A stretch of DNA of 21,865 nt, taken from assembly GCA_002336855.1 (NCBI GenBank), contig DDEV01000082.1, positions 13,815-35,679 of the forward strand. Direction: 5' to 3'. How positions within the stretch are numbered: position 1 is the stretch's first letter; every line of letters starts with the position of its first letter. Shown one piece after another: positions 1 to 7,242 of this stretch. The notes beneath the pieces are model-generated. The model was not told the DNA's origin, did no database searches, and saw only the letters and a list, made by a program, of their open reading frames with translations. Origin of the DNA: Leucobacter sp. UBA1945 (lineage in GTDB: Bacteria; Actinomycetota; Actinomycetes; Actinomycetales; Microbacteriaceae). The translations under genes and the position numbers were made by a program.

Positions 1-1
1 A

Positions 2-46
2 CGCGAAGCACGCCGCGTCGCCGAAACCCTCCAGCCCCAAAACTGA
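2..46 (+). CDS. 3' end of a gene cut by the window edge (possible flavin amine oxidase C-terminus)
   Basis: Only the last 14 codons and the TGA are inside the window; they read REARRVAETLQPQN. The assignment rests on the near-identical second copy at 147-176, whose longer reading frame resembles the C-terminus of FAD-dependent amine oxidases (a GxxDGAxxSGxRAAxxV pattern). A hairpin follows directly (43-64). The identity of the gene is inference because almost all of it lies outside the window. Confidence 0.4.
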   Translation, partial: REARRVAETLQPQN

Positions 47-64
47 GCGCGAGGGCGCGCTCAG
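43..64. terminator. Hairpin after the incoming gene
   Basis: A perfect 9-bp stem (43-51 with 56-64) closes an AGGG loop and overlaps the TGA at 44-46. A second structure at 71-104 pairs 71-83 with 87-104, with a five-base bulge on the right arm. There is no T-tract, so this is a stem-loop terminator candidate at best. Confidence 0.4.
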
Positions 65-99
65 CGGCGTGGCCGCGCAAAGCGATGCTTTGCTTCACG

Positions 100-186
100 C
101 GGCCGGCCGGGGGCGGCTTCGTCGACGGAGCCATCGAGAGCGGCCTACGCGAAGCACGCCGCGTCGCCGAAGCCCTCGCGCAATAG
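100..186 (+). pseudogene. Duplicated 3' fragment of a flavin amine oxidase-like gene
   Basis: In the frame ending at the TAG 184-186 the sequence reads GGGFVDGAIESGLREARR followed by VAEALAQ. This looks like the conserved C-terminal FAD-contacting helix of flavin monoamine oxidases (typically GYxDGAxxSGxRAAxxV). There is no ribosome binding site or start that would make it a gene, and its last residues repeat the end of the gene at 2-46. The likely origin is a partial 3' duplication or the remnant of a second paralogue. An alternative is a chance match of the short motif outside the exact 30-bp repeat. Confidence 0.45.
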
Positions 187-293
187 CGATCACCGAACAC
201 GCGAATCCCAGGCTTTGCCCCGCGCACTCACAGTTGCTTCATGGCTGCGCACGCCATCCTTGAATCACGATTCACTCGGGTTCGGAGGGCAAC

Positions 294-1031
294 ATGGGCA
301 AGCGCGCCAAAGCGCTGATCATCACGGCGGCGGGCGTGATCCTCGTCGGAGGCGTTGCAGCGTTCGCCGCCCCGGTGATCTACCGCGACTATTTCGTCGA
401 GCCAGCGGCGACCGCCCCGAAGCTCAGCGCCAGCGACACCACGCTGCAGTCAGCGAGCGGTGCCCCACTCGACCCGGCAGCCTTCGCTGGAGATTGGACT
501 GTCGGCAAGGACTCCTACGCCGGCTATCGCGTTGCCGAAGTGCTCAACGGCACCGATGTGACTGTCACCGGGCGAACCGACGAGGTCAGCGGCACGCTCA
601 CCGCCGAGGGGCAAACAGTCACGCAGGCCAGCTTCACGGTCGACGTTGCTTCGATAGCAACCGACAACCCTTCGCGAGACGACTACTTTCGCGGCGAGGT
701 CGTGCACGCATCCGAGCACCCCACCGCGACGTTCACACTGACCTCGCCACTCACGATTGAGAAGGTTCCGGCCTCGGGCGAAGTCACTGAACAGACGCTC
801 AGCGGCGACCTCACTCTCGCCGGGGTCACGAAACCCGTCAGCGTGACCGTGCAGTTGCGCGCACTCGCGGCAAGTGAGGGCAGCGATAGCGGCAGCGTCG
901 AAATCGCGGGCCAGATTCCGATTACTTTCGCCGATTTTGGCATGACCGCGCCAAATCTCGGGTTCGTCTCTGTAGACCCGACCGGCACGGTGGAATTCTC
1001 ACTCTCGCTCGAACGACCCGCTGGGCAGTAA
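294..1031 (+). CDS. YceI family lipocalin-like protein, membrane-anchored
   Basis: A 245-residue protein. Residues 7-29 form one hydrophobic segment after a basic start (MGKRAK), so the protein is anchored with its domain outside the membrane. Residues 66-240 are a YceI-like domain, seen as WTVGKDSYAGYRV, the FTVDVASIATDNPSRDDYFR stretch, HPTATFTLTSP, GDLTLAGVTKPV and IPITFADFGM. YceI domains are lipocalin-like barrels that bind isoprenoid-type lipids in characterised cases; the ligand here is unknown. The start is well supported: GGAGGG at 284-289 lies four bases before ATG 294. The gene stands alone and converges on the RimK gene, with an inverted repeat between their stops. Confidence 0.85.
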   Translation: MGKRAKALIITAAGVILVGGVAAFAAPVIYRDYFVEPAATAPKLSASDTTLQSASGAPLDPAAFAGDWTVGKDSYAGYRVAEVLNGTDVTVTGRTDEVSGTLTAEGQTVTQASFTVDVASIATDNPSRDDYFRGEVVHASEHPTATFTLTSPLTIEKVPASGEVTEQTLSGDLTLAGVTKPVSVTVQLRALAASEGSDSGSVEIAGQIPITFADFGMTAPNLGFVSVDPTGTVEFSLSLERPAGQ

Positions 1032-1060
1032 GTCGGCCCCATCAGCACCGTAACTTGTGG

Positions 1061-1118
1061 TTTGCGGGTCACAAAATCGCGCTAACTGCGCCTATAGAGC
1101 TATTCTCTGACCCGCGAA
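1061..1118. terminator. Convergent-gene inverted repeat, candidate bidirectional terminator
   Basis: TTTGCGGGTCA at 1061-1071 pairs with TGACCCGCGAA at 1108-1118 (11 bp, one G-U). The 36-base loop can itself fold (GCGC/GCGC and ATAG/CTAT elements). It sits between the stops of the YceI gene (1031) and the RimK-like gene (1148), where both transcripts must end. There is no clear T-tract. Confidence 0.5.
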
Positions 1119-1147
1119 CACGACAGGGATCGCGTGGCTGCGAAACA

Positions 1148-2347
1148 CTACCCCTCGGCGGCGAGATCGCGCGCTTCTTGCGGCAGCTTGCGCACGCGGG
1201 CGCGACGGCGCGGCCGGTCGGGAATCATCGAGCGCATCTCTTCGAGCTTGCCGAAGCACAGCAGGCGATCTTCGGGCTCGAGCACCACGTGTTTGCGCGG
1301 GTTCGGAATCACCTGCACGCCGCGGTGCAGGGTCAGCACGGTGATGTCGCGATCCCAGAGGCCCAGATCACCGAGCTTCTTGCCGACGTGCTCGGCACCC
1401 GCGTGCATCACCAGTTCGGCGACACCGTAGCCCGTCGACACGCTGAGCCGCTGCCGCACGTCGATCTCGGGGAAGGCCACCTGGTTGCCGATGTAGTCGA
1501 TGATCGCACCCGCGACGTCGAGGCCGGTCGCCTGCTCGATGCCCTGCAGACCGGGTGACGAGTTGACCTCCATCACGAGCGGGCCCTCGTCGCCCTCGAG
1601 CATGTCGACGCCGGCCACGCGCAGGCCCATGATCTGCGCAGCGCGCACCGCGGTCTGCTCGTATGCGGCCGACAGTTGCACTGCTTCGACGCTGCCGCCG
1701 CGGTGCACGTTCGAGCGAAACTCGTCGCCGCTCGCCTGTCGTCGCATCGCCGCGACCACTCGGTCGCCCACGACGAGGGCACGAATGTCTTTGCCGCGGC
1801 TCTCTGACACGAAGCGCTGAATCAGCACGTTTTGCCGGGTCGAGTGCAGCGTTTCGATGATCGCTTCGGCAACTTTGATTTGCGGGGCGAGGATCACGCC
1901 GATGCCCTGCGTGCCCTCGAGCAGCTTGATCACGACTGGCGCACCACCCACGCTTTCGATTGCCGGGCGCACGTCGGCGCGGTTGCTCACGAACGCGGTC
2001 GCGGGCATGTCGATGTTGTGGCGCGAGAGGATCTGAATCGCGCGCAACTTATCTCGTGAGTTTGAGATGCCGTTCGCGGTGTTTGGCGTGTAGACGTCCA
2101 TCTGCTCGAACTGGCGCACCACCGCGGTGCCGAAGTAGGTGATCGAGTTGCCGATTCTCGGCAGCACGGCGTCGTAGTCGCTCAGTTGCTTGCCGCGATA
2201 GCGAAGGTCGGGTTCACCCTCAGTCAGATCAATGGCAAATCGCAACGTGTTGAGCACGAGGGCACGGTGGCCTCGATCTTCGGCGGCAGCTTTGAGACGC
2301 TGTGTCGAATATGCCTGCGGGGCGCGCGAGAGAATCGCCAATTTCAC
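1148..2347 (-). CDS. rimK: RimK-type ATP-grasp glutamate ligase fused to a C-terminal RCK_C (TrkA-C) domain
   Basis: 399 residues from the GTG at 2347, chosen because VKLAILSR is the usual RimK beginning; an ATG 42 bases earlier would add an atypical N-terminus and overlap the divergent gene. Residues 1-290 show the RimK ATP-grasp fold: VVIKLLEGTQGIGV (138-151), GKDIRALVVGDRVVAAMRRQ (185-204), FRSNVHRGG (210-218) and LVMEVNSSPGLQGIE (257-271). RimK enzymes add glutamates to ribosomal protein S6 or other targets. E. coli RimK is about 300 aa; here about 75 further residues (301-375: GYGVAELVMHAGAEHVGKKL, then VLEPEDRLLCFG) match the RCK_C/TrkA-C domain of K+ channel regulators, followed by a basic tail. 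Its divergent neighbour is the usual protease partner. Function is firm at family level, but the protein substrate is not known. Confidence 0.9.
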   Translation of the reverse strand: MKLAILSRAPQAYSTQRLKAAAEDRGHRALVLNTLRFAIDLTEGEPDLRYRGKQLSDYDAVLPRIGNSITYFGTAVVRQFEQMDVYTPNTANGISNSRDKLRAIQILSRHNIDMPATAFVSNRADVRPAIESVGGAPVVIKLLEGTQGIGVILAPQIKVAEAIIETLHSTRQNVLIQRFVSESRGKDIRALVVGDRVVAAMRRQASGDEFRSNVHRGGSVEAVQLSAAYEQTAVRAAQIMGLRVAGVDMLEGDEGPLVMEVNSSPGLQGIEQATGLDVAGAIIDYIGNQVAFPEIDVRQRLSVSTGYGVAELVMHAGAEHVGKKLGDLGLWDRDITVLTLHRGVQVIPNPRKHVVLEPEDRLLCFGKLEEMRSMIPDRPRRRARVRKLPQEARDLAAEG

Positions 2348-2371
2348 GAGGATACCTGCCAAGATAGATGC
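2348..2371. promoter_or_regulatory. 24-bp divergent start-to-start spacer of the rimK/rimB-like pair
   Basis: Only 24 bp separate the two GTG starts, so each promoter must overlap the other gene's coding sequence. On the plus strand CAAGAT (2360-2365) lies exactly six bases before GTG 2372. On the minus strand the complement gives TATCTT in the same place, so one A/T element could serve both directions. Confidence 0.4.
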
Positions 2372-2851
2372 GTGAGTGAACCACACCATTCAAGCACCTT
2401 CACGGGCTGGCGTGAATGGGTCGGCCTGCCTGAGATCGGCGTGTCGTGGCTGAAAGCCAAAATCGACACCGGCGCGCAGACGTCTGCCCTGCACACGACC
2501 CAGCTCGAAGAGTTCAAACGAGACGGCGAAGACTGGGTGCGTTTCGCAGTGCATCCCTGGCAAGACAGCGAACTTGACGAGGTCGTGGTCGAGCGTCCCG
2601 TGCACGATCGACGCACGATTCGAAGTTCTTCAGGGCACTCGCAGGATCGTCTGGTCGTGCTGATGGATGTGCAGCTTTGCGGGCGCACGATTCCTGCCGA
2701 GGTCACCCTCACGAGCCGGGACGAGATGGTGTTTCGCATGTTGATCGGCCGCCAGGCATTACGACAGGGGTATGTCGTTGACTCTGCTGCCTCGTATCTC
2801 GGCGGAAAACCAGACAGCTCAGTGCGCCGCCGCAACCGCGGACGGGCATAA
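2372..2851 (+). CDS. RimB-like retropepsin ('ATP-dependent zinc protease' family, PF05618)
   Basis: 159 residues from GTG 2372. The family opening GWREWVGLPEIGVSWLKAKI (12-31) leads into DTGA at 32-35, the aspartic-protease-like motif of single-domain retropepsins, then QTSALH. The middle contains RRTIRSSSGHSQDRL, and MLIGRQAL near the C-terminus is also typical. Despite the old name, the DTGA motif suggests an aspartyl mechanism. Family members are encoded beside RimK and are thought to process glutamylated substrates; this copy is divergent from the RimK-RCK fusion. An in-frame upstream ATG at 2186 lies inside the opposite gene and gives no homologous residues, so it was rejected. There is no Shine-Dalgarno; CAAGAT at 2360-2365 fits a leaderless transcript. 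Confidence 0.85.
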   Translation: MSEPHHSSTFTGWREWVGLPEIGVSWLKAKIDTGAQTSALHTTQLEEFKRDGEDWVRFAVHPWQDSELDEVVVERPVHDRRTIRSSSGHSQDRLVVLMDVQLCGRTIPAEVTLTSRDEMVFRMLIGRQALRQGYVVDSAASYLGGKPDSSVRRRNRGRA

Positions 2852-2896
2852 CTGAGCCCGGAACCTCCAACCCCCCGGCGGAGATCCCGGGCTCAG
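2852..2896. terminator. Bidirectional terminator hairpin
   Basis: A perfect 10-bp GC-rich stem (CTGAGCCCGG 2852-2861 with CCGGGCTCAG 2887-2896) begins directly after the TAA at 2851. It precedes the convergent stop of the surface-protein gene at 2912, so it can end both transcripts. No T-tract is present. Confidence 0.65.
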
Positions 2897-2911
2897 CGAC
2901 CGGGCGGAGAC

Positions 2912-4741
2912 CTATCGCCTCATACGCCTGGCCATCACCGGTTCGAGCATCAGACCGGCTGCAAGGATCATGGCGAGAACGCCCACCCAGAGCAGCGGCT
3001 GAGCATCGCTCGAACCGGTATTGGGAAGCGCCGGTCCCGCCGCAGGTGTGATGACCTGAGGGGTGCAGGTCTTCTCTACGGTGAAACTGACTGCAGGAGC
3101 TCCTTCAAGTTCAGCCGAATAATCTCCGGCCGCACTCAGCGTCACGGTAGCCGTCGCCGACCCCGTTTCAGAAGCTGTGAGCGTATCGTTCCAGCCGAAC
3201 CCGGCAGGGCCACTCACCGTCACCGGGTACTCCGAGCCCGGTTCAAGGTCGCTCGCCACGAGGCTCGCCTGCAGCGCGCCTCCCGTGCACACTGTAGATG
3301 CGGTGAGCATCGGGTTGTAGACCGGCACGGGCGGGCACTCGACTATCTCGAACTCTTGCGAGATAGTGGTTCCCTCTTCACCAGGGCCAGAGATCGAAGC
3401 CGTATAGGTGCCGGCCTCAGAGAGATCGACCTCTACGTAAATCGCCCCGTTCTCGTCAGCCTCGTACTGATCTTCAAAGACGGTCCAGTCACCCATCGTC
3501 ACGCTCACCCAGTAGCTTTCACCCGGTTCGAGCCCTGTGCCGAAGATCTCAGCGGTTGAGGTCGATGGGGCGAGCATGATCTCGGCCTCGACATCATCGC
3601 TCGGTGTGATGCACGGCCCTGTGATCACCTCAACCTGCGGCGACTCGGGTGGCACGTCACAACCTCGCACGGTCGACTGTGTCGAAGCGCTTAGGTCGCC
3701 CGGGCCGGTCACCGTGATCGTGTAGGTGCCGACGGACGTCACCGCTCTTGACCATTGCGCCGAGTCGCCGTCAGCGGTGAACTCGTCGGGCTCACCGACA
3801 GGCTGCCCCGCCAGAGTGAGGGTCACGGTATAGCTCTCACCGTCGGTGAGGTTGCCGAGCACGGCTTGCAGCAACACCGATGCACCTTCTTCTGCTGGCA
3901 GGCAGCCGAAGGCCGAGATTGCGATAATCGTGGGCTGCTCGGGCTCCGGCGGCTGATTGCAGTCGTGCGCAAGCATGTATTCCGCCCCTGGCATGTCGAG
4001 GTTCTTGCCCGGGTAGTACTCCCCTGTTCCGGGGAGGCTGTACTCGTGCTTGTTGCCGTTCTTCACGTACCAGAATGCTGGAATGATGTCAGACCTGGTG
4101 CCACCAGCTTTCGTATGCGTCGTGTGTCCGTTGGTGCGGAACATTGAGTCGGCATCAGGAGTCTCTACCACGTACGGGTTCGTGTCAGAACTCGTCGCGT
4201 GGCAGATCGTGATGCCCTGGTGGCCGTTCGTATCGGTGTTGCCGTTGCCACCATCGTTTTTGTTCTGCACGCTCGGGGCGAGAAGAGTTGCTGGGGCAGG
4301 CGCCCCAGCAACTCCCTCGTCGGCACCAACATCATAGGAGGTTGGGGTGTCCGCTGATTCGGGTGCCTCCGCCGACTCAGTGGCGGGGTCTGGTGCCGGC
4401 TCGCTCGCCGGTGCCGCATCAGTCTCGGAGGCAGCGGGGGCCACCTCTTCAACGACTGCTGGCACTTCAGCGGCGGGTGCGGCTTCTACGACGTCTTGGG
4501 CAGCCGCGTCGACGCTTGGCTCCTCTGCGGGTACTGCCGCCTCTGGCTGCACTACCTCTGGTTGTACTGCCTCAACTGGTGCTGCCGCAGCCGCGGCGTC
4601 TGTAGCCTCATCTGCCTGGGCGGCAACCGCCGGCCCCAGACACAGTGCGGCTGTCGCGAGAAGCGCGACAGCGATCCTCGCCCCCCTGCGTCGCCCGAGA
4701 ACCTCTTCGGTTCCCCGACGACCGTGCGCATGTAAGTTCAT
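2912..4741 (-). CDS. LPXTG sortase-anchored surface protein with Ig-like repeats
   Basis: 609 residues from ATG 4741, preceded by a GGAACA purine stretch; an ATG 138 bases earlier would only add a basic extension ahead of the signal peptide. Order: signal peptide about 1-43 (GRRRGARIAVALLATAAL..., AQA cleavage site); a long Ala/Pro/Glu-rich stalk about 44-155; a Cys-containing domain starting ITICHATSSDTNPYV with HTTHTKAGGTRSDIIPAF and ending HDCNQ, a motif recurrent in actinobacterial surface proteins; three Ig/CnaB-like beta modules with the shared pattern GxSYxVxVT...AGTYTxxxxGP; LPNTG at 572-576; a membrane helix; and the tail RRMRR. It should be covalently linked to peptidoglycan by a sortase, which is not in this window. 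Adhesion or matrix function is inference only. It is transcribed away from the MntR-like regulator. Confidence 0.88.
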   Translation of the reverse strand: MNLHAHGRRGTEEVLGRRRGARIAVALLATAALCLGPAVAAQADEATDAAAAAAPVEAVQPEVVQPEAAVPAEEPSVDAAAQDVVEAAPAAEVPAVVEEVAPAASETDAAPASEPAPDPATESAEAPESADTPTSYDVGADEGVAGAPAPATLLAPSVQNKNDGGNGNTDTNGHQGITICHATSSDTNPYVVETPDADSMFRTNGHTTHTKAGGTRSDIIPAFWYVKNGNKHEYSLPGTGEYYPGKNLDMPGAEYMLAHDCNQPPEPEQPTIIAISAFGCLPAEEGASVLLQAVLGNLTDGESYTVTLTLAGQPVGEPDEFTADGDSAQWSRAVTSVGTYTITVTGPGDLSASTQSTVRGCDVPPESPQVEVITGPCITPSDDVEAEIMLAPSTSTAEIFGTGLEPGESYWVSVTMGDWTVFEDQYEADENGAIYVEVDLSEAGTYTASISGPGEEGTTISQEFEIVECPPVPVYNPMLTASTVCTGGALQASLVASDLEPGSEYPVTVSGPAGFGWNDTLTASETGSATATVTLSAAGDYSAELEGAPAVSFTVEKTCTPQVITPAAGPALPNTGSSDAQPLLWVGVLAMILAAGLMLEPVMARRMRR

Positions 4742-4942
4742 GAGCTGTTCCGTTCGAAAGACCCGGTCAGCCCCTCTGCTGGCGCGGGTGTGAGTAAGAG
4801 ATTTCGACCCCTGCCCGTTCACCGGATGGTGCGGATCTGACCCCTTGACCCCTTTCGCGTTTCGCCTCGAAGACCCCAACTTCGGACCGTTTGATCGAAC
4901 ACCGCCAGGCTAAAAATCGAGTGCCCTCTCGCACATCCGGGC

Positions 4943-4956
4943 AAAATACGTATTTT
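4943..4956. promoter_or_regulatory. 14-bp perfect palindrome, candidate operator
   Basis: AAAATACGTATTTT is an exact palindrome in an otherwise GC-rich 281-bp divergent region between the surface-protein start (4741) and the MntR/DtxR-like start (5023). It could be an operator for either gene. AT-rich palindromes are typical of DtxR/MntR-class sites, but this one does not obviously match the known consensus. Confidence 0.5.
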
Positions 4957-5010
4957 CGATCCGCGACCGCTCAAAGCACGTGGCGCAGGGGCGCGGGCGC
5001 GCTGCGGCGG

Positions 5011-5016
5011 TACGCT
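5011..5016 (+). promoter_or_regulatory. -10 box TACGCT, six bases before the mntR-like start
   Basis: TACGCT fits the TANNNT -10 pattern and sits six bases before ATG 5023, which would place the transcript start at or next to the A of the start codon. There is no Shine-Dalgarno, so a leaderless mRNA is likely. The identical hexamer and spacing recur at the trmL gene. Confidence 0.55.
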
Positions 5017-5022
5017 TGACGC

Positions 5023-5697
5023 ATGTCGGTTTCAGATCTGTCAACGAGCACGCAGAACTATCTGAAGGCCGTATGGACCCTCTCTGAGTGGTCTGATCAG
5101 CCCGTGACCCCGTCGCTCATCGCTGAGCGCACCGAGCTCAAGCTCTCGTCGGTGTCAGATGCGGTGCGCCGGCTCACCTCGCAGGGTTTGCTCACCCACA
5201 CGCCCTATGGGGCCGTTGAGCTGACCGAGGCAGGCCGCGCCTACGCTGTGGCAATGGTGCGCAGACACCGCCTCATCGAGACGTTTCTCGTGAAGATGCT
5301 CGGCTACGGCTGGGATCAGGTGCACGACGAGGCAGAGCACCTTGAGCACGCCGTCAGCGACTTCATGATCGAACGCATCGACGAGTTGCTCGGCCGCCCG
5401 ACCCGCGACCCGCACGGTGATCCGATCCCGCTCGCCGATGGCTCAATCGTTGCCCCCGCAGCAGTTCCCCTCGGGCAGGTTGCTGCGGGCACCGAGGTGA
5501 TCGTCGAGCGCATCAGTGACGACGACCCGGCTCTACTGCAGTTCTTCGAGGATCGCGGTATCGTGCTCGGCGCGCATCTCACGGTGCGCGAGGGGGCACC
5601 GTTTTCGGAGTCGATCGACGTGCACGCTCGGGGCGAGGATCAGCCCGTTGCTCTCGGCCGCGTCGCACTCGACGCGCTCTACGTGTCGCGCGGCTAG
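5023..5697 (+). CDS. mntR: MntR/DtxR-family metal-dependent transcriptional regulator
   Basis: 224 residues. Residues 1-75 form the winged helix (STQNYLKAVWTLSEW, LKLSSVSDAVRRLTSQGL). The dimerisation/metal region carries RRHRLIETFL (H82, E86) and HDEAEHLEHA (H101, E105, E108, H109). Where the iron regulator DtxR has the metal-binding Cys102, this protein has Glu105, the arrangement seen in Mn-responsive MntR, so manganese is the more likely effector. Residues about 150-224 form the SH3-like FeoA domain (PLGQVAAGTEVIVERI...), which short Bacillus MntR lacks. The likely role is metal-dependent repression of uptake genes or activation of export genes; none are adjacent. Its TAG overlaps the stop of the convergent membrane gene in a shared CTAG. 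Confidence 0.85.
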   Translation: MSVSDLSTSTQNYLKAVWTLSEWSDQPVTPSLIAERTELKLSSVSDAVRRLTSQGLLTHTPYGAVELTEAGRAYAVAMVRRHRLIETFLVKMLGYGWDQVHDEAEHLEHAVSDFMIERIDELLGRPTRDPHGDPIPLADGSIVAPAAVPLGQVAAGTEVIVERISDDDPALLQFFEDRGIVLGAHLTVREGAPFSESIDVHARGEDQPVALGRVALDALYVSRG

Positions 5698-7043
5698 ATC
5701 CCGGCGACCTCTGCGTCTGCTCGCGCGCCCGCATCAGCCGGCCGACGCAGCACCTCGGCCACGCACAACACAAGCAACACGCATACGAGCGTGGCAACGA
5801 CTGCCCCGAACGTGATCGGTCGAATGAAGAACAGCATCGCCACCCCGACGGCGACGGTCAGCACGAGGATCGCCGAATGCCAGCGTTCAACGAAGCGACC
5901 CACGGAGCCGGATCCAAGACCGCGGCGATCTGCGGCGCGGCGAATCGCCGCAAAGCCAGACTCGAGTGCTCCTCGGGTCGCGACAGCGAGGCGCGATGCG
6001 CCCGCGAGCCAGGCGCCCACGGCGATCAACACGAACAGGGTGATCAACGCGAGCAGCGTCGAGGCGATCAGCTCGGTGAGCTGCACGAACAACACTTCGG
6101 CCGTGGCAGCGGGCATGATCGATGGGCTCACCGCACCCAAGAAGACGAGTTTGCCGATGCCGATGCCCGCTGAGAGCAGCAGCAGTGAAACCGCAACACT
6201 GGCACCCGCCCAGCTCAGCGCGCGGGTGCGCCTGCGCGCGAACAGCACACCCGCGACGAGCGCCCCGAGGGCCACCCAGGGCAGCCAGAAGCCAACCGTG
6301 ATCGCCACCTGGTAGAGCGTTCGCACGAGCACGAGCGAGTTCGAGGCGAGAATCGGCACGGATCGGTCGATGACGGGAATCGCATCTGCGAAGCCGATAC
6401 CCTGATTGGTGAGGGCAGTTTTCACCTCAGTTATTACTATGCCGAGGCTCAGCGAGAGCGTGCCGTCGTCAGAGAGCTGCAGCATCGAGTTCGGGTCGCC
6501 CTGGATCACAGCGACCGCCCTGCGGTGAGTTTCGCGCAGTGTGGTCTCCCACACGCTCGCGAACTGCGGCGACTCGACCACCGTCTCGACCCCGCTGCCG
6601 ATGAGCGAACGCACGCCGTTGGCGGCCGTGCCCTCGAGCAGTGGCAGCGTCTGGGCTGCGGCGGGCGGCAGGTCGAGCTGCGCGATCCCGTCGAAGAGAT
6701 CGCTCACCATCGCGTCGATGTCGACGCTCTGCTCGATCCCGTTCGTCACTTCTTTCGCGACGAAGCTCTGCACCTCTGGTTTCTGCGCCAGCGGAGCAAA
6801 GGTCTGCACGAAGCGGTCGGTGTCGACGAGCTGCGCCCTAGCCCAGGTACCGATGACTGCGACCGGCGCGAGCAATGCCCCGATGAGCACCAGAATCACC
6901 GCCGCGCTCGCACGGAGCCGACCCTTCGCCTTTTGGCCGCCCGCCTCGTCAAACTTCGCCTGGGTCTTCTTGAGCTGCCGATTCTCTGCCTCGAGTTCGG
7001 CCAGGCGCGCGCGAAGCGCATCGGTATCAGCCTGATCCCCCAT
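5694..7043 (-). CDS. Actinobacterial multi-pass membrane protein of unknown function
   Basis: 449 residues. Residues 8-27 look like a short coiled coil (ALRARLAELEAENRQLKK). One membrane helix follows at about 45-67 and ends in TWARAQLVDTDRFVQTFAPL, a phrase typical of a widespread, uncharacterised actinobacterial family. An extracytoplasmic domain of about 170 residues comes next, then four or five helices (from about 240 to the C-terminus) with basic loops such as RRAADRRG. No catalytic motif is recognised, and the family has no function I can name. It is monocistronic and converges on the mntR-like gene with overlapping stop codons. Confidence 0.75.
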   Translation of the reverse strand: MGDQADTDALRARLAELEAENRQLKKTQAKFDEAGGQKAKGRLRASAAVILVLIGALLAPVAVIGTWARAQLVDTDRFVQTFAPLAQKPEVQSFVAKEVTNGIEQSVDIDAMVSDLFDGIAQLDLPPAAAQTLPLLEGTAANGVRSLIGSGVETVVESPQFASVWETTLRETHRRAVAVIQGDPNSMLQLSDDGTLSLSLGIVITEVKTALTNQGIGFADAIPVIDRSVPILASNSLVLVRTLYQVAITVGFWLPWVALGALVAGVLFARRRTRALSWAGASVAVSLLLLSAGIGIGKLVFLGAVSPSIMPAATAEVLFVQLTELIASTLLALITLFVLIAVGAWLAGASRLAVATRGALESGFAAIRRAADRRGLGSGSVGRFVERWHSAILVLTVAVGVAMLFFIRPITFGAVVATLVCVLLVLCVAEVLRRPADAGARADAEVAGI

Positions 7044-7176
7044 CGGATCCCCCGTTTCGACCTGAGCTCATCAGCACTTCTCGATTTCTACGCACAGCTG
7101 CGTATTGCTCAAGAATAGCGACATCTGACAACATTGCCGGCCACAGGACGATTCGTGCTACCAAGACTCAGACATG

Positions 7177-7218
7177 CAAAGAGGGATCGCCGGGCGTGGC
7201 CCGAACGATCCCTCTTTG
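7177..7218 (-). terminator. Terminator of the cold-shock gene
   Basis: CAAAGAGGGATCG (7177-7189) pairs perfectly with 7206-7218, and an inner CGGGC/GCCCG stem (7191-7195 with 7199-7203) caps it. It lies 24 bases after the csp stop. The right arm on the transcribed strand ends in CTCTTTG, giving only a modest U content. Confidence 0.75.
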
Positions 7219-7242
7219 TGTGTGCGACTGAGAGCGTACGAC

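Larger units (their letters stand above)
1..176. repeat. Direct repeat, 30 bp, two copies (1-30 and 147-176)
   Basis: The 30 bases at 1-30 recur at 147-176 with one difference (a at 26 versus g at 172). The copies are in different reading frames relative to the window, and both encode REARRVAE. The window begins exactly at the repeat, so the left copy may extend further upstream. The 116 bp between them hold two hairpin-forming inverted repeats, at 43-64 and 71-104. Confidence 0.8.

Noticed and set aside
2186..2371. N-terminal extension of the RimB-like protein from ATG 2186
   Set aside because: The extra 62 residues are antisense to the RimK gene and have no family counterpart; the conserved domain starts right after GTG 2372.
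4347..4793. Plus-strand Ala/Ser-rich frame
   Set aside because: It is the antisense shadow of the Ala/Pro/Glu-rich stalk of the surface protein and has no start signals.
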